A stretch of 64,000 bases of DNA from Blastococcus sp. PRF04-17 (GCF_023016265.1 NZ_CP095412.1:496001-560000), one strand, 5' to 3'. Positions 44,950 through 54,967 are shown, numbered from the stretch's first letter. The notes: a model not told the origin generated them from the letters alone. Program-made: numbers and translations.

Positions 44950-45151
44950 CCCCACCGTAGGGGCATCCGGCGCCCTCCCCTCTCGCTGTCCCTGGTGCTG
45001 GTCGGGTCCCGGTCGCCCTCGGTTCCTGACGCCCGCGGGGTTGCGGCCGGACGGTACGGGGAAGGGCGGAACCGGCGGCACCTGGAATCCACGGGGCCGT
45101 CGTGCCCGCCGCGGTCGCTGTCCGCGGCGCCGAACTCCCAGGAGCCGCCAG

Positions 45152-46299
45152 ATGCGCGCGATGGTCTACCGAGGGCCCTACAAGGTCCGCGTCGAGGACA
45201 AGGACGTCCCGGCGATCGAGCACCCCAACGACGCCATCGTGCGGGTGACCCTCGCCGCCATCTGCGGCTCCGACCTGCACCTCTACCACGGTCTGATGCC
45301 GGACACCCGGATCGGGCACACCTTCGGCCACGAGTTCATCGGTGTGGTGGAGCAGGTCGGTTCCTCGGTGCAGAACCTGGAGGTAGGGGACCGGGTGATG
45401 GTCCCGTTCAACATCTTCTGCGGATCATGCTGGTTCTGCGCCCGGGGCCTGTACTCCAACTGCCACAACGTGAACCCGAACGCCACCGCGGTGGGCGGCA
45501 TCTACGGCTACTCGCACACGACCGGCGGGTACGACGGCGGCCAGTCCCAGTACGTCCGCGTGCCCTTCGCCGACGTCGGTCCGGCGGTGATCCCCGACTG
45601 GATGAGCGACGAGGACGCCGTCCTGCTCACCGACGCCGTCCCCACCGGCTACTTCGGGGCACAGCTGGGTGAGATCGCCGAGGGCGACACCGTGGTGGTC
45701 TTCGGCGCCGGGCCGGTGGGCCTCGTCGCGGCACGGTCGGCCTGGCTCATGGGTGCCGGCCGGGTGATGGTGATCGACCACCTGGACTACCGGCTGGCGA
45801 AGGCGCGCAGCTTCGCCTCGGCCGAGACGTTCAACTTCACCGAGTACGACGACATCGTGGTCGAGATGAAGAAGCAGACCGACTTCCTGGGCGCCGACGT
45901 GGCGATCGAGGCGGTGGGTGCCGAGGCCGACGGCAGCTTCCTCCAGCACGTCGCCGCACGAAGCTCAAGCTGCAGGGCGGCTCGCCGATCGCGCTGAACT
46001 GGGCGATCGACTCCGTCCGGAAGGGCGGCACGGTGGGGGTGGTCGGGGCCTACGGCCCCATTCCGAACGCGGTCAAGTTCGGCGACGCCCTCAACAAGGG
46101 GCTGACCCTGCGGATGAACCAGACGCCGGTGAAGCGCCAGTGGCCACGGCTGTTCGAGCACGTGCGCAACGGCCACCTCGAGCCCCGCGAGATGGTCACG
46201 CACCGCATCCCGCTGGAGGAGATCGCCGAGGGCTACCACATCTTCTCCGCCAAGCTCGACGGGTGCATCAAGCCGCTCGTCGTGCCGAACGCGGCCTGA
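45152..46299 (+). pseudogene. Zinc-dependent alcohol dehydrogenase, single-base frameshift
   Basis: The N-terminal 268 residues have the catalytic zinc segment AICGSDLHLYHG, GHEFIGVV, the structural zinc loop (CGSCWFCARGLYSNC) and the cofactor fold VVVFGAGPVGLVAARSA. The C-terminal part (KLKLQGGSPIALNWAIDSVR to PLVVPNAA) is in the next frame. One missing base at about 45956-45958 (CCGC for CCGCC) explains the break. Repaired length is about 382. It is most like glutathione-independent formaldehyde/alcohol dehydrogenases. Confidence 0.88.
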
Positions 46300-46313
46300 G
46301 CGAGGAGTCGACC

Positions 46314-46915
46314 ATGACCGAGCACCGAGCCGACGTCCCCAGCGCCTACGTGCGGGACAAGCGCACCGCGCCGCCGAGCCGCGAGGAGCTGCGGGCCCGC
46401 ATCCCGGGCTGGGGCGCGGACCTCGACCCGGCCGACCGGCCCTCGCACCCGAAGCTGCGCTACGCCCCCGACACCACCGGGGCGCACTGGGACTTCCCGG
46501 AGCGGCAGCCGGAGAAGCAGCCCCGCGAGCGGTCGGTCGAACACGCCTTCGTCACGCCGGTGTTCGGCACCGCCCAGCCCCTGCGCGGCGTGCCCGGCGC
46601 CATCCGCCGGCTCGCCTACGAGAAGTACAGCGAGGGTCGGCTGGGCCACTGGCTGCTGCTGATCGTCGCCGACCGCGTGGACGCCTGGGAGCACCACCTC
46701 CGGTCCTTCGCGACGACGCGACCGGACAACCCCGTCACCGAGACCGGCGTGGCGAGCGAGCTCACCTCCGGGGGCTGTCCTCCCGCGTCGGCCGCACGCG
46801 GGCTGACCTGGTGCACCAGTCGCTCGACCCCGTCGTGGTGGCAGGCCCGTGGGTGGCCGGAGCGGCAGCCGCCGTCCTCGGGGTCCGGAAGCTGGTGCGC
46901 GCCGTCCGGTCCTGA
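46314..46915 (+). pseudogene. Unrecognised protein beside the alcohol dehydrogenase, frameshifted
   Basis: I do not recognise the family. The N-terminal part is polar and proline-rich (SREELRARIPGWGADLDPADRP), followed by a helix-rich core (VPGAIRRLAYEKYSEGRLGHWLLLIVADRVDAWEHHL). At about 46771-46775 a lost base shifts the frame; restored, it continues LSSRVGRTRADLVHQSLDPV and a hydrophobic helix (VVAGPWVAGAAAAVLGVRKL) to a stop at 46915. It is probably a small membrane-associated partner. Its 14-bp gap to the dehydrogenase gene suggests an operon. Confidence 0.65.
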
Positions 46916-46968
46916 CGACACCTAGGTCTGGCGTATCCGGACGGATTTCCGCTCCTCCTTCCTTCGAC

Positions 46969-46988
46969 GGCCGCACACGGGTGCGGCC
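46969..46988. terminator. Perfect 8-bp hairpin before the DoxX gene
   Basis: GGCCGCAC, a four-base loop and GTGCGGCC lie 16 bp before ATG 47005, between the preceding operon and the DoxX ribosome binding site. It could terminate the former or control translation of the latter. Confidence 0.45.
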
Positions 46989-47004
46989 CCCGGATGGAGA
47001 GGAG

Positions 47005-47535
47005 ATGACCATGGTCGAGATGCCCCAGTCGACGGCCCTGATGACGCGACCGACGGCGGTGGAGACGGACGTGCCCGTCGTCGCCGGCCGGCGGCTGCCC
47101 GGCGCGGCCGTGGTGGACCGCGCGGTGCAGATCAACCAGCGCGTCGCCCCGACGCTGCTCCGCCTGGCGCTGGCGGCGGTGTTCGTCTGGTTCGGCGCGC
47201 TGAAGATCTTCGGCGTCAGCCCGGTGCACGAGCTGATCGGCCAGACCCTGCCGTTCATCGACGCCGACCTCGCGGTCCCCGCCCTGGGTGTCGTCGAGGT
47301 CGTCATCGGCCTGGTGCTCGCGGCCGGAATCCTGCCCCGCATCACCCTGCTGGTCCTGGCCGGTCACCTGGCCGGCACCTTCCTGACCTTCGTCACCGCC
47401 TCCGAGCTCATGTGGGGGGCGAACCTGCTCGAGCTCACGGCCGACGGCGAGTTCGTGGTGAAGAACCTGGTGTTCATCAGCGCGGCCCTCGTGCTGATCG
47501 GCATCTACAGCCCGCGGTCCGGCAAGCACAGCTGA
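47005..47535 (+). CDS. DoxX-family membrane protein
   Basis: The 176-residue protein has a 45-residue cytoplasmic lead and about four transmembrane helices (LLRLALAAVFVWFGALKIFG, VPALGVVEVVIGLVLAAGIL, ITLLVLAGHLAGTFLTFV, NLVFISAALVLIGIY). VFVWFGALKI is the DoxX signature. Such proteins are linked to redox or oxidative stress control. ATG 47005 follows GGAGAGGAG. Confidence 0.88.
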   Translation: MTMVEMPQSTALMTRPTAVETDVPVVAGRRLPGAAVVDRAVQINQRVAPTLLRLALAAVFVWFGALKIFGVSPVHELIGQTLPFIDADLAVPALGVVEVVIGLVLAAGILPRITLLVLAGHLAGTFLTFVTASELMWGANLLELTADGEFVVKNLVFISAALVLIGIYSPRSGKHS

Positions 47536-47550
47536 ACCCGTCACGACGCT

Positions 47551-47582
47551 CGGCGCCGGGACCCGATCGGGCCCCGGCGCCG
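47551..47582. terminator. Hairpin terminator after the DoxX gene
   Basis: A perfect ten-base inverted repeat (CGGCGCCGGG and CCCGGCGCCG) with a 12-base loop lies 15 bp after the DoxX stop. Confidence 0.65.
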
Positions 47583-47698
47583 ACTGCTGTCCGCGGCCCG
47601 CCGGGGTTGCGGTACCGGACAGGACGATAACCACTAGCCTCCGGATCGGACCGGCACGTCCGCGCTGGTCCGCGGGCCGTTCGGGGAGTGGGTGGCGG

Positions 47699-49141
47699 AT
47701 GCACGCCAGGGCGCGCAGCTTCGTCGGGACGTTGGGCGTGCTGGCCCTCGCCGCGCTCGTCCTCATGACGGTGCGGGCGGCGGAGGCGGTGCGCGCGGCG
47801 CCCGCCGAGGTCGCGGTCGTCACGGCGGCGGTCGGCCTCCTGCTGTTCTCGCCGATCACCGTGGGCCGCCGGGAGCGGGCCGCGCACATGACCTTCGGCG
47901 AGACCGCGGCGGTGCTCGCGTTCGCCACGCTGCCGCCGGCGGCGGCCGGGCTGGCCTGCAGCGTCGCCGCCCTGGTCCTCGTCCTGTCCCTGTCGACCAG
48001 CCCGATCAACCGCCTGTTCAACGCCGCGTCGTCGGTGACCTCGGCCGGGGCCGCGGCGCTGCTGGCCGCCGTGCTCCACCAGCACGAGGTTCCCGTGCTC
48101 CTCACGGCCGCGGCCGCCGCGCTCCTGTTCGGCGCGGTGAGCCACGCGCAGGTCGTGGTCGTCCTGAGCCTGGACCGGGGCGGCCTGCTCCGCGGTCTGG
48201 CGGCGGGCCTGCGCCAGCTGGCAGTGGTCGAGGCGGTCGGCGCGGCGCTCGGCGTCGTCCTGGCGCCGCTGGTCCTGCGTGACCCGGCCGGCGCCTGGCG
48301 GCTGCTGCCCCTCCTGCTGGCGATGGCCCTGCTCAGCCGCCGGCAGGCGCGGCTCGCGGCCGAGCGCGACCTCCTCGACGGGCTGGCCCAGGCGACCCAG
48401 GACCTGCACCTGTCGCTGCGCCACGACGACGTCCTCGACGCACTCACCCACCACGCGCGGCGGCTCCTGCCCGGGAGCGAGGTGGCGGTCCAGGAGCGGC
48501 CGCCCGGCGGCCGGCAGGTGGGCGTCCCGGTCGATGACGGCGGGCCGTGGCTGGTCGCGCGCAGCGGTGTCTCGCAGGTCGGCGTCCCTACGGAGCAGCG
48601 GGTGCTCGAGGGGCTGGCCACCGCTGCGCAGCGCGCCCTGGACAACGCCCGGCTGCACCGCCAGGTGGAGGAACAGGCGCGCACCGACGCGCTGACCGGG
48701 CTGCCCAACCGCCTGGCCCTCGTGCAGCGGCTCGAGGCGGAGCTCGCCCGGGCCCGCCGGCAGGGCGGGCATGTCGGCCTGGCGTTCCTGGACCTCGACG
48801 GTTTCAAGCGGATCAACGACGAGCGGGGGCACGAGGCCGGCGACGCGGTGCTCGTCGCGCTGAGCCGGCACCTCCAGCGGGCGACCCGCACGGAGGACCT
48901 GGTCGCGCGGCTGGCGGGGGACGAGTTCTGCGTCGTCCTCGTCGACGTGGCCGATCGCGAGCAGTGCGCCCGGGCCGCCGAGGACCTCCGCCTGGCCCTG
49001 GAACGGGATCTGGCCGACACGGGCGTCGGGGTGAGCCTCGGCATCGCCCTCGGCCCCGACGACGGCGCCGACCCGGCGGCGCTGCTGCACGCTGCGGACC
49101 TCGGCATGTACGCCGACAAGACGGGTCGCCCCGGGGCGTGA
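47699..49141 (+). CDS. Membrane-bound diguanylate cyclase
   Basis: Residues 1-215 hold about six hydrophobic helices. A GAF-like stretch (ATQDLHLSLRHDDVLDALTHHARRLLPGSEVAV) follows, and residues about 325-478 form the GGDEF domain with LTGLPNRLAL, FLDLDGFKRIND and the active-site loop LAGDEF. An RTED sequence five residues upstream matches the inhibitory I-site. It makes c-di-GMP from GTP. The 480-residue length is normal for MASE-type cyclases. Confidence 0.93.
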   Translation: MHARARSFVGTLGVLALAALVLMTVRAAEAVRAAPAEVAVVTAAVGLLLFSPITVGRRERAAHMTFGETAAVLAFATLPPAAAGLACSVAALVLVLSLSTSPINRLFNAASSVTSAGAAALLAAVLHQHEVPVLLTAAAAALLFGAVSHAQVVVVLSLDRGGLLRGLAAGLRQLAVVEAVGAALGVVLAPLVLRDPAGAWRLLPLLLAMALLSRRQARLAAERDLLDGLAQATQDLHLSLRHDDVLDALTHHARRLLPGSEVAVQERPPGGRQVGVPVDDGGPWLVARSGVSQVGVPTEQRVLEGLATAAQRALDNARLHRQVEEQARTDALTGLPNRLALVQRLEAELARARRQGGHVGLAFLDLDGFKRINDERGHEAGDAVLVALSRHLQRATRTEDLVARLAGDEFCVVLVDVADREQCARAAEDLRLALERDLADTGVGVSLGIALGPDDGADPAALLHAADLGMYADKTGRPGA

Positions 49142-49143
49142 CC

Positions 49144-49166
49144 TCCGCCGGTCGGGCTCCGGCGGA
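49144..49166. terminator. Hairpin terminator after the diguanylate cyclase
   Basis: TCCGCCGG and CCGGCGGA with a seven-base loop start three bases after the stop codon and are followed by TTGG. Confidence 0.6.
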
Positions 49167-49275
49167 TTGGCGGGTCAGCCGCGCTTCCCGGCCGAAAGTC
49201 GCTGGCGCCCGATCAGTTTCCGGCGTTCGCTTCGTCTGACCATCGGAAGACGCGGAACACCGAGGCGGGAGACCG

Positions 49276-50256
49276 ATGACCAGCCAGGCACCACTCGCGA
49301 TCGAGGCCACCGGCCTGACCAAGTCGTTCGGGGAGACCCGTGCGGTCGACGGCATCGACCTGGCCGTGCCGCAGGGCGCCATCTACGGCGTCCTCGGGCC
49401 GAACGGGGCAGGCAAGACGACAACCATCCGGATGCTCGCCACCCTGATCCAACCCGACGGCGGCAGCGCCCGGGTGCTCGGCCACGACATCGTCACCGAG
49501 GCCGACGCGGTGCGCACCGACGTCAGCCTCACCGGGCAACTCGCCTCGGTCGACGAGGAGCTCACCGGCCGGGAGAACCTCATCCTGCTGGGCCGGCTGC
49601 TCGGCCTCGGGCGGGCGGCGTCCCGGACGCGCGCCGACGAGCTGCTGGAGGCGTTCGGGATCGCCGAGGCGGCCGGCCGGCTGGTCAAGCACTACTCGGG
49701 CGGCATGCGCCGGCGGCTGGACATCGCCGCCAGCATCGTCGTCACGCCCCGCGTGATGTTCCTCGACGAGCCCACGACCGGCCTCGACCCGCGGTCGCGC
49801 AACCAGGTCTGGGAGATCGCGCGGGCGCTCGCCGCAGGTGGGACGACGATCCTGCTCTGCACCCAGTACCTGGAGGAGGCCGATCAGCTCGCCGACGGCA
49901 TCGCCGTCATCGACCGCGGCCGGGTGATCGCCGAGGGCACGCCGGGCCAGCTGAAGGCGTCGGTCGGCGCGGGCGCGCTGCACGTCCGGCTGCTGGACGC
50001 CGACCGGCGGGCCGAGGCGGCGGCGGTCCTGGAACGGGCGCTCGGCCCGGTGGAGCTCCTGCCCGACCCCGCGGCGCTGACGGTGTCGTGCTCCGACGCC
50101 GGGCGTGCCGCGACCGGCGTGGCCGAGCTGGCGCGGACCGGCATCGGCATCGCCGAGTTCTCGCTGGGGCAGCCGAGCCTGGACGAGGTCTTCCTGGCAC
50201 TGACCGGCCACATGGCCGAGGACCGCACCGAGCAGGTCGAGGAGAAGGCGTCATGA
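49276..50256 (+). CDS. ABC exporter ATP-binding protein (DrrA-like)
   Basis: The 326-residue protein has Walker [10 protein letters not shown] near residue 43, the signature [10 protein letters not shown] and Walker [13 protein letters not shown]. The [17 protein letters not shown] segment and C-terminal extension are typical of daunorubicin-resistance DrrA proteins. It powers export by the permease encoded immediately downstream (four-base overlap). The cargo is unknown. ATG 49276 follows GGCGGGAG. Confidence 0.92.
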   Translation: MTSQAPLAIEATGLTKSFGETRAVDGIDLAVPQGAIYGVLGPNGAGKTTTIRMLATLIQPDGGSARVLGHDIVTEADAVRTDVSLTGQLASVDEELTGRENLILLGRLLGLGRAASRTRADELLEAFGIAEAAGRLVKHYSGGMRRRLDIAASIVVTPRVMFLDEPTTGLDPRSRNQVWEIARALAAGGTTILLCTQYLEEADQLADGIAVIDRGRVIAEGTPGQLKASVGAGALHVRLLDADRRAEAAAVLERALGPVELLPDPAALTVSCSDAGRAATGVAELARTGIGIAEFSLGQPSLDEVFLALTGHMAEDRTEQVEEKAS

Positions 50257-51089
50257 CCACCACCACCCCGGCCACGGGCACCGCCGACACCGCCGCCGTC
50301 CGGCGGGCCATCGCCTCCACCGAGCGGCCGCCGCGTCCGGGCCCGTTGTCGACCGCGGTGACGTTCGGCTGGCGCGGCATGCTCAAGGTCAAGCACGTCC
50401 CCGAGCAGCTGCTCGACGTGACGGTCACGCCGGTCATGTTCCTGCTGATGTTCACGTACCTGTTCGGTGGCGCGATCGCCGGCTCGACCAGCGCCTACCT
50501 CGACTACACCCTGCCCGGGCTGCTGGTCATGTCGGTGCTGTTCACGACCGTCTACTCCGGCGTGAGCCTCAACACCGACCTCACCAAGGGCGTCGTCGAC
50601 CGGTTCCGGTCGCTGCCGATCTGGCGGCCGGCGCCGCTGCTCGGCTCGCTGCTCGGCGACAGCGTCCGGTACGTGATCGCCGGCACGGTGATCATCGTGG
50701 TGGGCGTCGCGCTCGGGTACCGCCCCGAGGCCGGCGTGGTCGGGGCTCTCGGCGCGCTCGCCCTGGTCGTCGTCTTCTCGTTCGGCCTGTCGTGGGTGTT
50801 CTGCGTGCTCGGCCTGCTCCTGCGGTCGCCGAACGCCGTCATGAACGCGGGTTTCATGGGCATCTTCCCGCTGACGTTCCTGTCCAACGTCTTCGTCGAC
50901 CCGAGCACGCTGCCGGGCCCGCTGGAGGCGTTCGTCGACGTCAACCCGATCTCGATCCTCGCCACGGCCTGCCGCTCGCTGATGGCCGGCAACCCGGACG
51001 GCGAGGCGATCGTGATCTCGCTGGTGGTCGCGGCGGCCCTCGCGCTGGTCTTCCTGCCGATCACCACCCGGCTGTACCGGAGCCGGTGA
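50253..51089 (+). CDS. ABC-2 type permease (DrrB-like)
   Basis: The 278-residue protein has a 40-residue cytoplasmic start and six transmembrane segments ([103 protein letters not shown]), with the ABC-2 phrase [15 protein letters not shown]. It forms the channel partner of the ATPase. Confidence 0.92.
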   Translation: MTTTTPATGTADTAAVRRAIASTERPPRPGPLSTAVTFGWRGMLKVKHVPEQLLDVTVTPVMFLLMFTYLFGGAIAGSTSAYLDYTLPGLLVMSVLFTTVYSGVSLNTDLTKGVVDRFRSLPIWRPAPLLGSLLGDSVRYVIAGTVIIVVGVALGYRPEAGVVGALGALALVVVFSFGLSWVFCVLGLLLRSPNAVMNAGFMGIFPLTFLSNVFVDPSTLPGPLEAFVDVNPISILATACRSLMAGNPDGEAIVISLVVAAALALVFLPITTRLYRSR

Positions 51090-51484
51090 TGGCGGACTAC
51101 GAGAAGGAGATCCGCGCCCTGGTCGAGGGGTGGGCGCGGGCGGTCCACGACGGCGACCTCGAGACGGTGCTGGCGGCGCACGCCGACGACATCGTGATGT
51201 TCGACGTGCCGCCGCCGCACCGGGGCGTCCGCGGGCTCGCGGCCTACCGGGAGACGTGGCCGGCGTTCTTCGAGTGGCAGCGGCAGGGCGCTGTCTTCGA
51301 CATCGAGTCCCTCGACGTGACGGCCGGCGCCGACGTCGCCTTCGCCTTCGCGCTGCTGCGCTGCGGGACGCCCGAGGAGTTCGCCGAGGCGCCGGACCGC
51401 CGCCTGCGGCTCACCCTCGGCCTGCGCCGGGACGACGGCCGCTGGGTCGTCGCCCACGAGCACCACTCGTTCGCCATCACCTGA
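51089..51484 (+). CDS. NTF2/SnoaL-like fold protein
   Basis: The 131-residue protein fits the calcium/calmodulin-dependent kinase II association/SnoaL-like fold: KEIRALVEGWARAVHDGDLETVLAAHADDIVMFDVPPP, then WRVAHEHHS-type ending (RWVVAHEHHSF). These proteins are isomerases or hydrolases in secondary metabolism, or non-catalytic. The start shares a base with the permease stop (TGATG), so it may belong with the transporter. Confidence 0.85.
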   Translation: MADYEKEIRALVEGWARAVHDGDLETVLAAHADDIVMFDVPPPHRGVRGLAAYRETWPAFFEWQRQGAVFDIESLDVTAGADVAFAFALLRCGTPEEFAEAPDRRLRLTLGLRRDDGRWVVAHEHHSFAIT

Positions 51485-51497
51485 GAGGGCGCGGGTC

Positions 51498-52301
51498 ATG
51501 ACCGCGGACGTCTCGGTCCTGCACGCCGCAGGGGGCAGGTTGGCCTACCGGCGCAGCGGCGCCGGTCCGCCGCTCCTGCTCCTCCACGGGGGCTGGAGCG
51601 ACGGCCGGGACTGGCTGCCCCAGCTCGATTCGCTCTCCGACGAGTTCGACGTCATCGCGTGGGACGCTCCGGGGTGCGGGGGATCCGATGATCCGGCCCG
51701 GCCCGCGACCATCGCCGGTTACGCGGACGCCGTGGCCGACCTCGTCCTCGGCCTGGGCCTGGGGGCGGCGCATCTGTGCGGGCTGTCGTTCGGTGGAGGG
51801 CTGGCCCTCGCCGTCTACCGGGAGCATCCGGAGCTCGTCCGGTCGCTGGTGCTCGTCTCCGCCTATGCCGGATGGAGGGGCTCCCTGCCGCCCGAGGAGG
51901 TGGCGGCCCGCCTCCAGCGGGTGCGGGCCGAACTGGGCCGCCCACCCGCGGAGTGGATCGACGGCTACCTCCCCGGGTTCTTCGCCCGGCGCGTGCCGGC
52001 CGAGACGCTCGCACTGGTCCGCTCCACCATGCTCGACGTGCGGCGGGAGGGCACGGAGGCCATGCTGGCCGCCTTCGCCGACGCCGACCTCCGCGACGTC
52101 CTGCCGACGGTCGCGGTGCCGACGCTGGTACTGCACGGCTCGGCGGACGTGCGAGCCCCCCGGCCGGTGGCCGACGCCCTGTACCGGTCGATCCCCGGGG
52201 CACGCCTCGTCGTCCTCCCGGGTGTGGGGCACGTGATCAACCTCGAGGTCCCGGAGGCCTTCGACCGGGAGGTCCGCGACTTCCTCCGCACCGTCGACTG
52301 A
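51498..52301 (+). CDS. Alpha/beta hydrolase
   Basis: The 267 residues show the nucleophile elbow GLSFGG with S97, an acidic residue in VLHGSADVRAP and the late histidine in GVGHVINLE. The HGGWSDGRDW oxyanion segment is near residue 30. The specific substrate is unclear; the family includes esterases, lactonases and ring-fission product hydrolases. It follows the NTF2-like gene by 13 bp. Confidence 0.88.
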   Translation: MTADVSVLHAAGGRLAYRRSGAGPPLLLLHGGWSDGRDWLPQLDSLSDEFDVIAWDAPGCGGSDDPARPATIAGYADAVADLVLGLGLGAAHLCGLSFGGGLALAVYREHPELVRSLVLVSAYAGWRGSLPPEEVAARLQRVRAELGRPPAEWIDGYLPGFFARRVPAETLALVRSTMLDVRREGTEAMLAAFADADLRDVLPTVAVPTLVLHGSADVRAPRPVADALYRSIPGARLVVLPGVGHVINLEVPEAFDREVRDFLRTVD

Positions 52302-52398
52302 CCCCATCGGTTCCGTCGTCCGGTAGTCATGCGCCCATGACCCCGGGCCTGGTCGAGAATCGCGTGCACCGGGTCACCATGTTCTCCGCCGAGCCCGT

Positions 52399-53553
52399 TC
52401 AGGCGTCGTAGTCGACCGTCACCCGGTCGGTCACCGGCAGCGCCTGGCAGGTGAGCACGTAGCCCGCCTCGAGCTCGTCGGTCTCGAGCGCGTAGTTGCG
52501 CCGCATGCGCACCGCGCCCTCGGTCACCTTCGCCCGGCAGGTGCCGCAGACCCCGCCCTTGCAGGCGAACGGCAGGTCGCCACGGACCTTCTGGGCGGCG
52601 TCGAGCACCGGCACATCGCGGGGGAGGGCGAGCGGCGTCGTCCGCCCGTCGAGGACGACGGTCACCTGGCTGCTGGGTCCGGCGACCACCGCATCGTCGC
52701 CCCGCACCGGCTGCGGCGGGACGTCGTCGACGTAGAACAGCTCCTGGTGCACCTTCTCCCGCGGCACGCCCAGGTCGCCGAGCAGGGCGCGGGCGTCGGT
52801 CACCAGCCCGTGCGGTCCGCACAGCCACCAGTGGTCGACGTGCGGGACGTCGACCAGGTGCGTGACCAGCGTGCGCAGCCGTTCGCCGTCCAGGCGGCCG
52901 TTGGTGATCTCGGCGTCGCGCGGCTCGCGGGAGAGCACGTGCACCAGCTGCAGCCGCGGCCCGTGGCGGTCCTTGAGGTCGGCCAGCTCGTCGGCGAACA
53001 TCACCGTGCTCGCGCGCCGGTTGCCGTAGAAGACGGTGACCGTCGAGCGGCCGTCCCGCAGCACGGTGCCGGCCAGCGAGAGCGCCGGGGTGATGCCCGA
53101 GCCGGCCACCACGAAGACGTGGTCGGCGGGGGTGTCCAGGTCGGCGGTGAACGTCCCCGACGGCGGCAGCACGTCGATGACGTCGCCCGGCCGCACCTCG
53201 TGCACGAGCCACGAGGAGAAGTAGCCACCGGGGACCTCCCGGACGCCGACCCGCGGCGGCGCCCCGGCCGGCGCGCAGATCGAATAGGAGCGGCGCTCGT
53301 CCCGGCCGTCCTGGACGCGGCGCAGGGTGAGGGCCTGGCCGGGTCGGAAGCGGTAGTCGTCGGCCAGCTCGTCAGGGACATCGAAGGTGACCGCGACGGC
53401 GTCGTCGGTCAGCCGCTCGACCCGGGCCACGGTCAGCGGGTGGAACTGCGGGCGCGTCCGGACCGGTGCGGCCCTGCCCTCCGTGCCGCTCCGCGGTCCT
53501 TCCGCTCTTCGCTCGCTGGCGCTCGCTGCGATGCTCCCTCCCTGTCGCGCCAC
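52399..53553 (-). CDS. paaE: Phenylacetyl-CoA epoxidase reductase subunit PaaE
   Basis: The 384-residue reductase has an FAD domain (FRPGQALTLRR, RRSYSICAP), an NAD domain (VFVVAGSGITPALSLAGTVL) and a C-terminal plant-type [2Fe-2S] domain (FACKGGVCGTCRAK with the last Cys in LTCQALP). It feeds electrons from NADPH to the PaaABC oxygenase. GTG 53553 immediately follows the PaaD stop. The first 30 residues (IAASASERRAEGPRSG) are low-complexity and encoded by GCTCGCT-type repeats; no later start codon precedes the conserved FHPLTVARV. Confidence 0.95.
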   Translation of the reverse strand: MARQGGSIAASASERRAEGPRSGTEGRAAPVRTRPQFHPLTVARVERLTDDAVAVTFDVPDELADDYRFRPGQALTLRRVQDGRDERRSYSICAPAGAPPRVGVREVPGGYFSSWLVHEVRPGDVIDVLPPSGTFTADLDTPADHVFVVAGSGITPALSLAGTVLRDGRSTVTVFYGNRRASTVMFADELADLKDRHGPRLQLVHVLSREPRDAEITNGRLDGERLRTLVTHLVDVPHVDHWWLCGPHGLVTDARALLGDLGVPREKVHQELFYVDDVPPQPVRGDDAVVAGPSSQVTVVLDGRTTPLALPRDVPVLDAAQKVRGDLPFACKGGVCGTCRAKVTEGAVRMRRNYALETDELEAGYVLTCQALPVTDRVTVDYDA

Positions 53554-54059
53554 CTACAGCTCCTTCAGGTGCTCGAACGGCTCGCGACACGACCGGCAGC
53601 GGCGCAGTGCCTTGCACGCGGTCGAGCCGAACTCGCTGAGCTCCTCGGTGTCGGGCGAGCCGCAGAGCGGGCAGTCCGCCGTGCGCCGGGACGGCCCCAG
53701 CTCCAGCGGTACCGGGCCGGGCCCCCGGACCGGAGCCGCCCGGGCGGCGCGATGCCGCCCTCGGCGAGCTTGCGGCGGCCCTCCGGGGTGATCCAGTCGG
53801 TGCTCCAGGCGGGGGAGAGGACGGTGCGGACCTCCACCGACGGGAAGCCGGCCCGGTGCAGGGCGTGCAGCAGGTCGGCGCGCATGACGCCCATGGCGGG
53901 GCAGCCGCTGTAGGTGGGGGTGATCTCGACGACCACGGTGCCGTCGCGCTCGGTGCGCACGTCGCGCAGCACGCCGAGATCGGCGAGGGTGACCGTCGGC
54001 AGCTCCGGATCGGTCACCCGCGCGGCGACGGCGCGGGCGTCGAGCTTCGTCAGGGTCAC
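53554..54059 (-). pseudogene. paaD: Phenylacetyl-CoA epoxidase maturation subunit PaaD, frameshift
   Basis: The N-terminal part (VTDPELPTVTLADLGVLRDV, ITPTYSGCPAMGVM) is the DUF59/MIP18-type domain. The C-terminal zinc-ribbon (DCPLCGSPDTEELSEFG, CKALRRCRSCREPFEHLKEL) is in the next frame. The slip is in CCCGGG at 53739-53744, where one base is missing. Restored, it encodes 168 residues, the usual length. PaaD helps insert metal or Fe-S clusters into the epoxidase. GTG 54059 overlaps the PaaC stop. Confidence 0.9.
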
Positions 54060-54967
54060 CACGTGGCCGCCGGGTGCTCGCGGGCCAGTCCCTGCAGCTC
54101 GGCGAGGACGCCGGTCAGCTCGGGGCCGTGCTGGCCGGCGCGGCCGCGGGGCGGCGCGTCGGCGGGCCAGGGCGGAAGGCGCAGCGTGGCCCGCTCCAGG
54201 ACGAGGGCCAGCACCGCCCGCACGTCGTCGCGGGTGGTCGACGGGTCGACCGCGACTCCCTGCCGGGCAAGGCGCAGCTCGACGTCGGTCGGTGTGAACA
54301 GCTCCGCGAGCAGCGGCCACACCGCGTCGGCGCCGTCCTGGGCGCGGCGGGCGGACTGCTGGGTCCCGTCACCCAGCCGCAGCACCCAGCGGGCGGCGTG
54401 GTCGCGGTGGTAGGTCAGCTCGTGCACGCCCTTCGCGGCGATGGCGCCGAGCACCGGATCGCGGGAGCCGCGCAGCCGCTCGAACACCGCCAGGCGGGCG
54501 GCCGAGGCGACCAGCAGCCGGACCATCGTGCGGGCGAAGTCGCCGTTGGCCGCCTCCACCAGCGGCGTGCAGCGGAACTCGTCGGGGTCGCGGAAGTAGG
54601 CCAGCGCGTCCTCGTCGGGGATCGAGGCGCCCGCGAGCGACCGCGACCGGCCCAGCACTCCCACCGAACCGGCGCGGGCGAGCAGCAGCCTCGCCTGGCC
54701 GAGCAGGTCGAGGGCGATGTTGGCGATCGCCACCTCCTCCTCGAGCTCGGGCGCCGCGGTGATCCACTGGGTCAGCCGCTGGGCGAGCACCAGGGCGTCG
54801 TCGCCGAGCATCAGGCAGTAGGTGCCGAGGTCTTCGGGGTCGATCCCGGCCGGGACGGTGGTGTCGACGCCGGCCAGCGGGTCGTCGAAGCCCGTGCCGA
54901 ACGCCCACCGGCCCTCGCCCCCATGGGTGTCGGTCAGCGCGTCGTAGACCGTCTCTTCATGGACCAT
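54056..54967 (-). CDS. paaC: Phenylacetyl-CoA epoxidase structural subunit PaaC
   Basis: The 303-residue protein is a ferritin-fold partner of PaaA: LGTYCLMLGDDALVLAQRLTQWITAAPELEEEVAIANIALDLLGQARLLL and GVHELTYHRDHAARWVLRLGDGT are typical. It lacks a full diiron set and binds PaaA. ATG 54967 follows GAGAGG. Confidence 0.94.
   Translation of the reverse strand: MVHEETVYDALTDTHGGEGRWAFGTGFDDPLAGVDTTVPAGIDPEDLGTYCLMLGDDALVLAQRLTQWITAAPELEEEVAIANIALDLLGQARLLLARAGSVGVLGRSRSLAGASIPDEDALAYFRDPDEFRCTPLVEAANGDFARTMVRLLVASAARLAVFERLRGSRDPVLGAIAAKGVHELTYHRDHAARWVLRLGDGTQQSARRAQDGADAVWPLLAELFTPTDVELRLARQGVAVDPSTTRDDVRAVLALVLERATLRLPPWPADAPPRGRAGQHGPELTGVLAELQGLAREHPAATW

Noticed and set aside
46762-49119. 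785-codon minus-strand frame
   Set aside because: Antisense to the DoxX and diguanylate cyclase genes with Ser/Arg/Thr-rich shadow composition.
49167-51089. 640-codon frame suggesting a fused transporter
   Set aside because: Residues before the ATG at 50253 are a shadow of the DrrA-like gene; the permease start has ATGA coupling.
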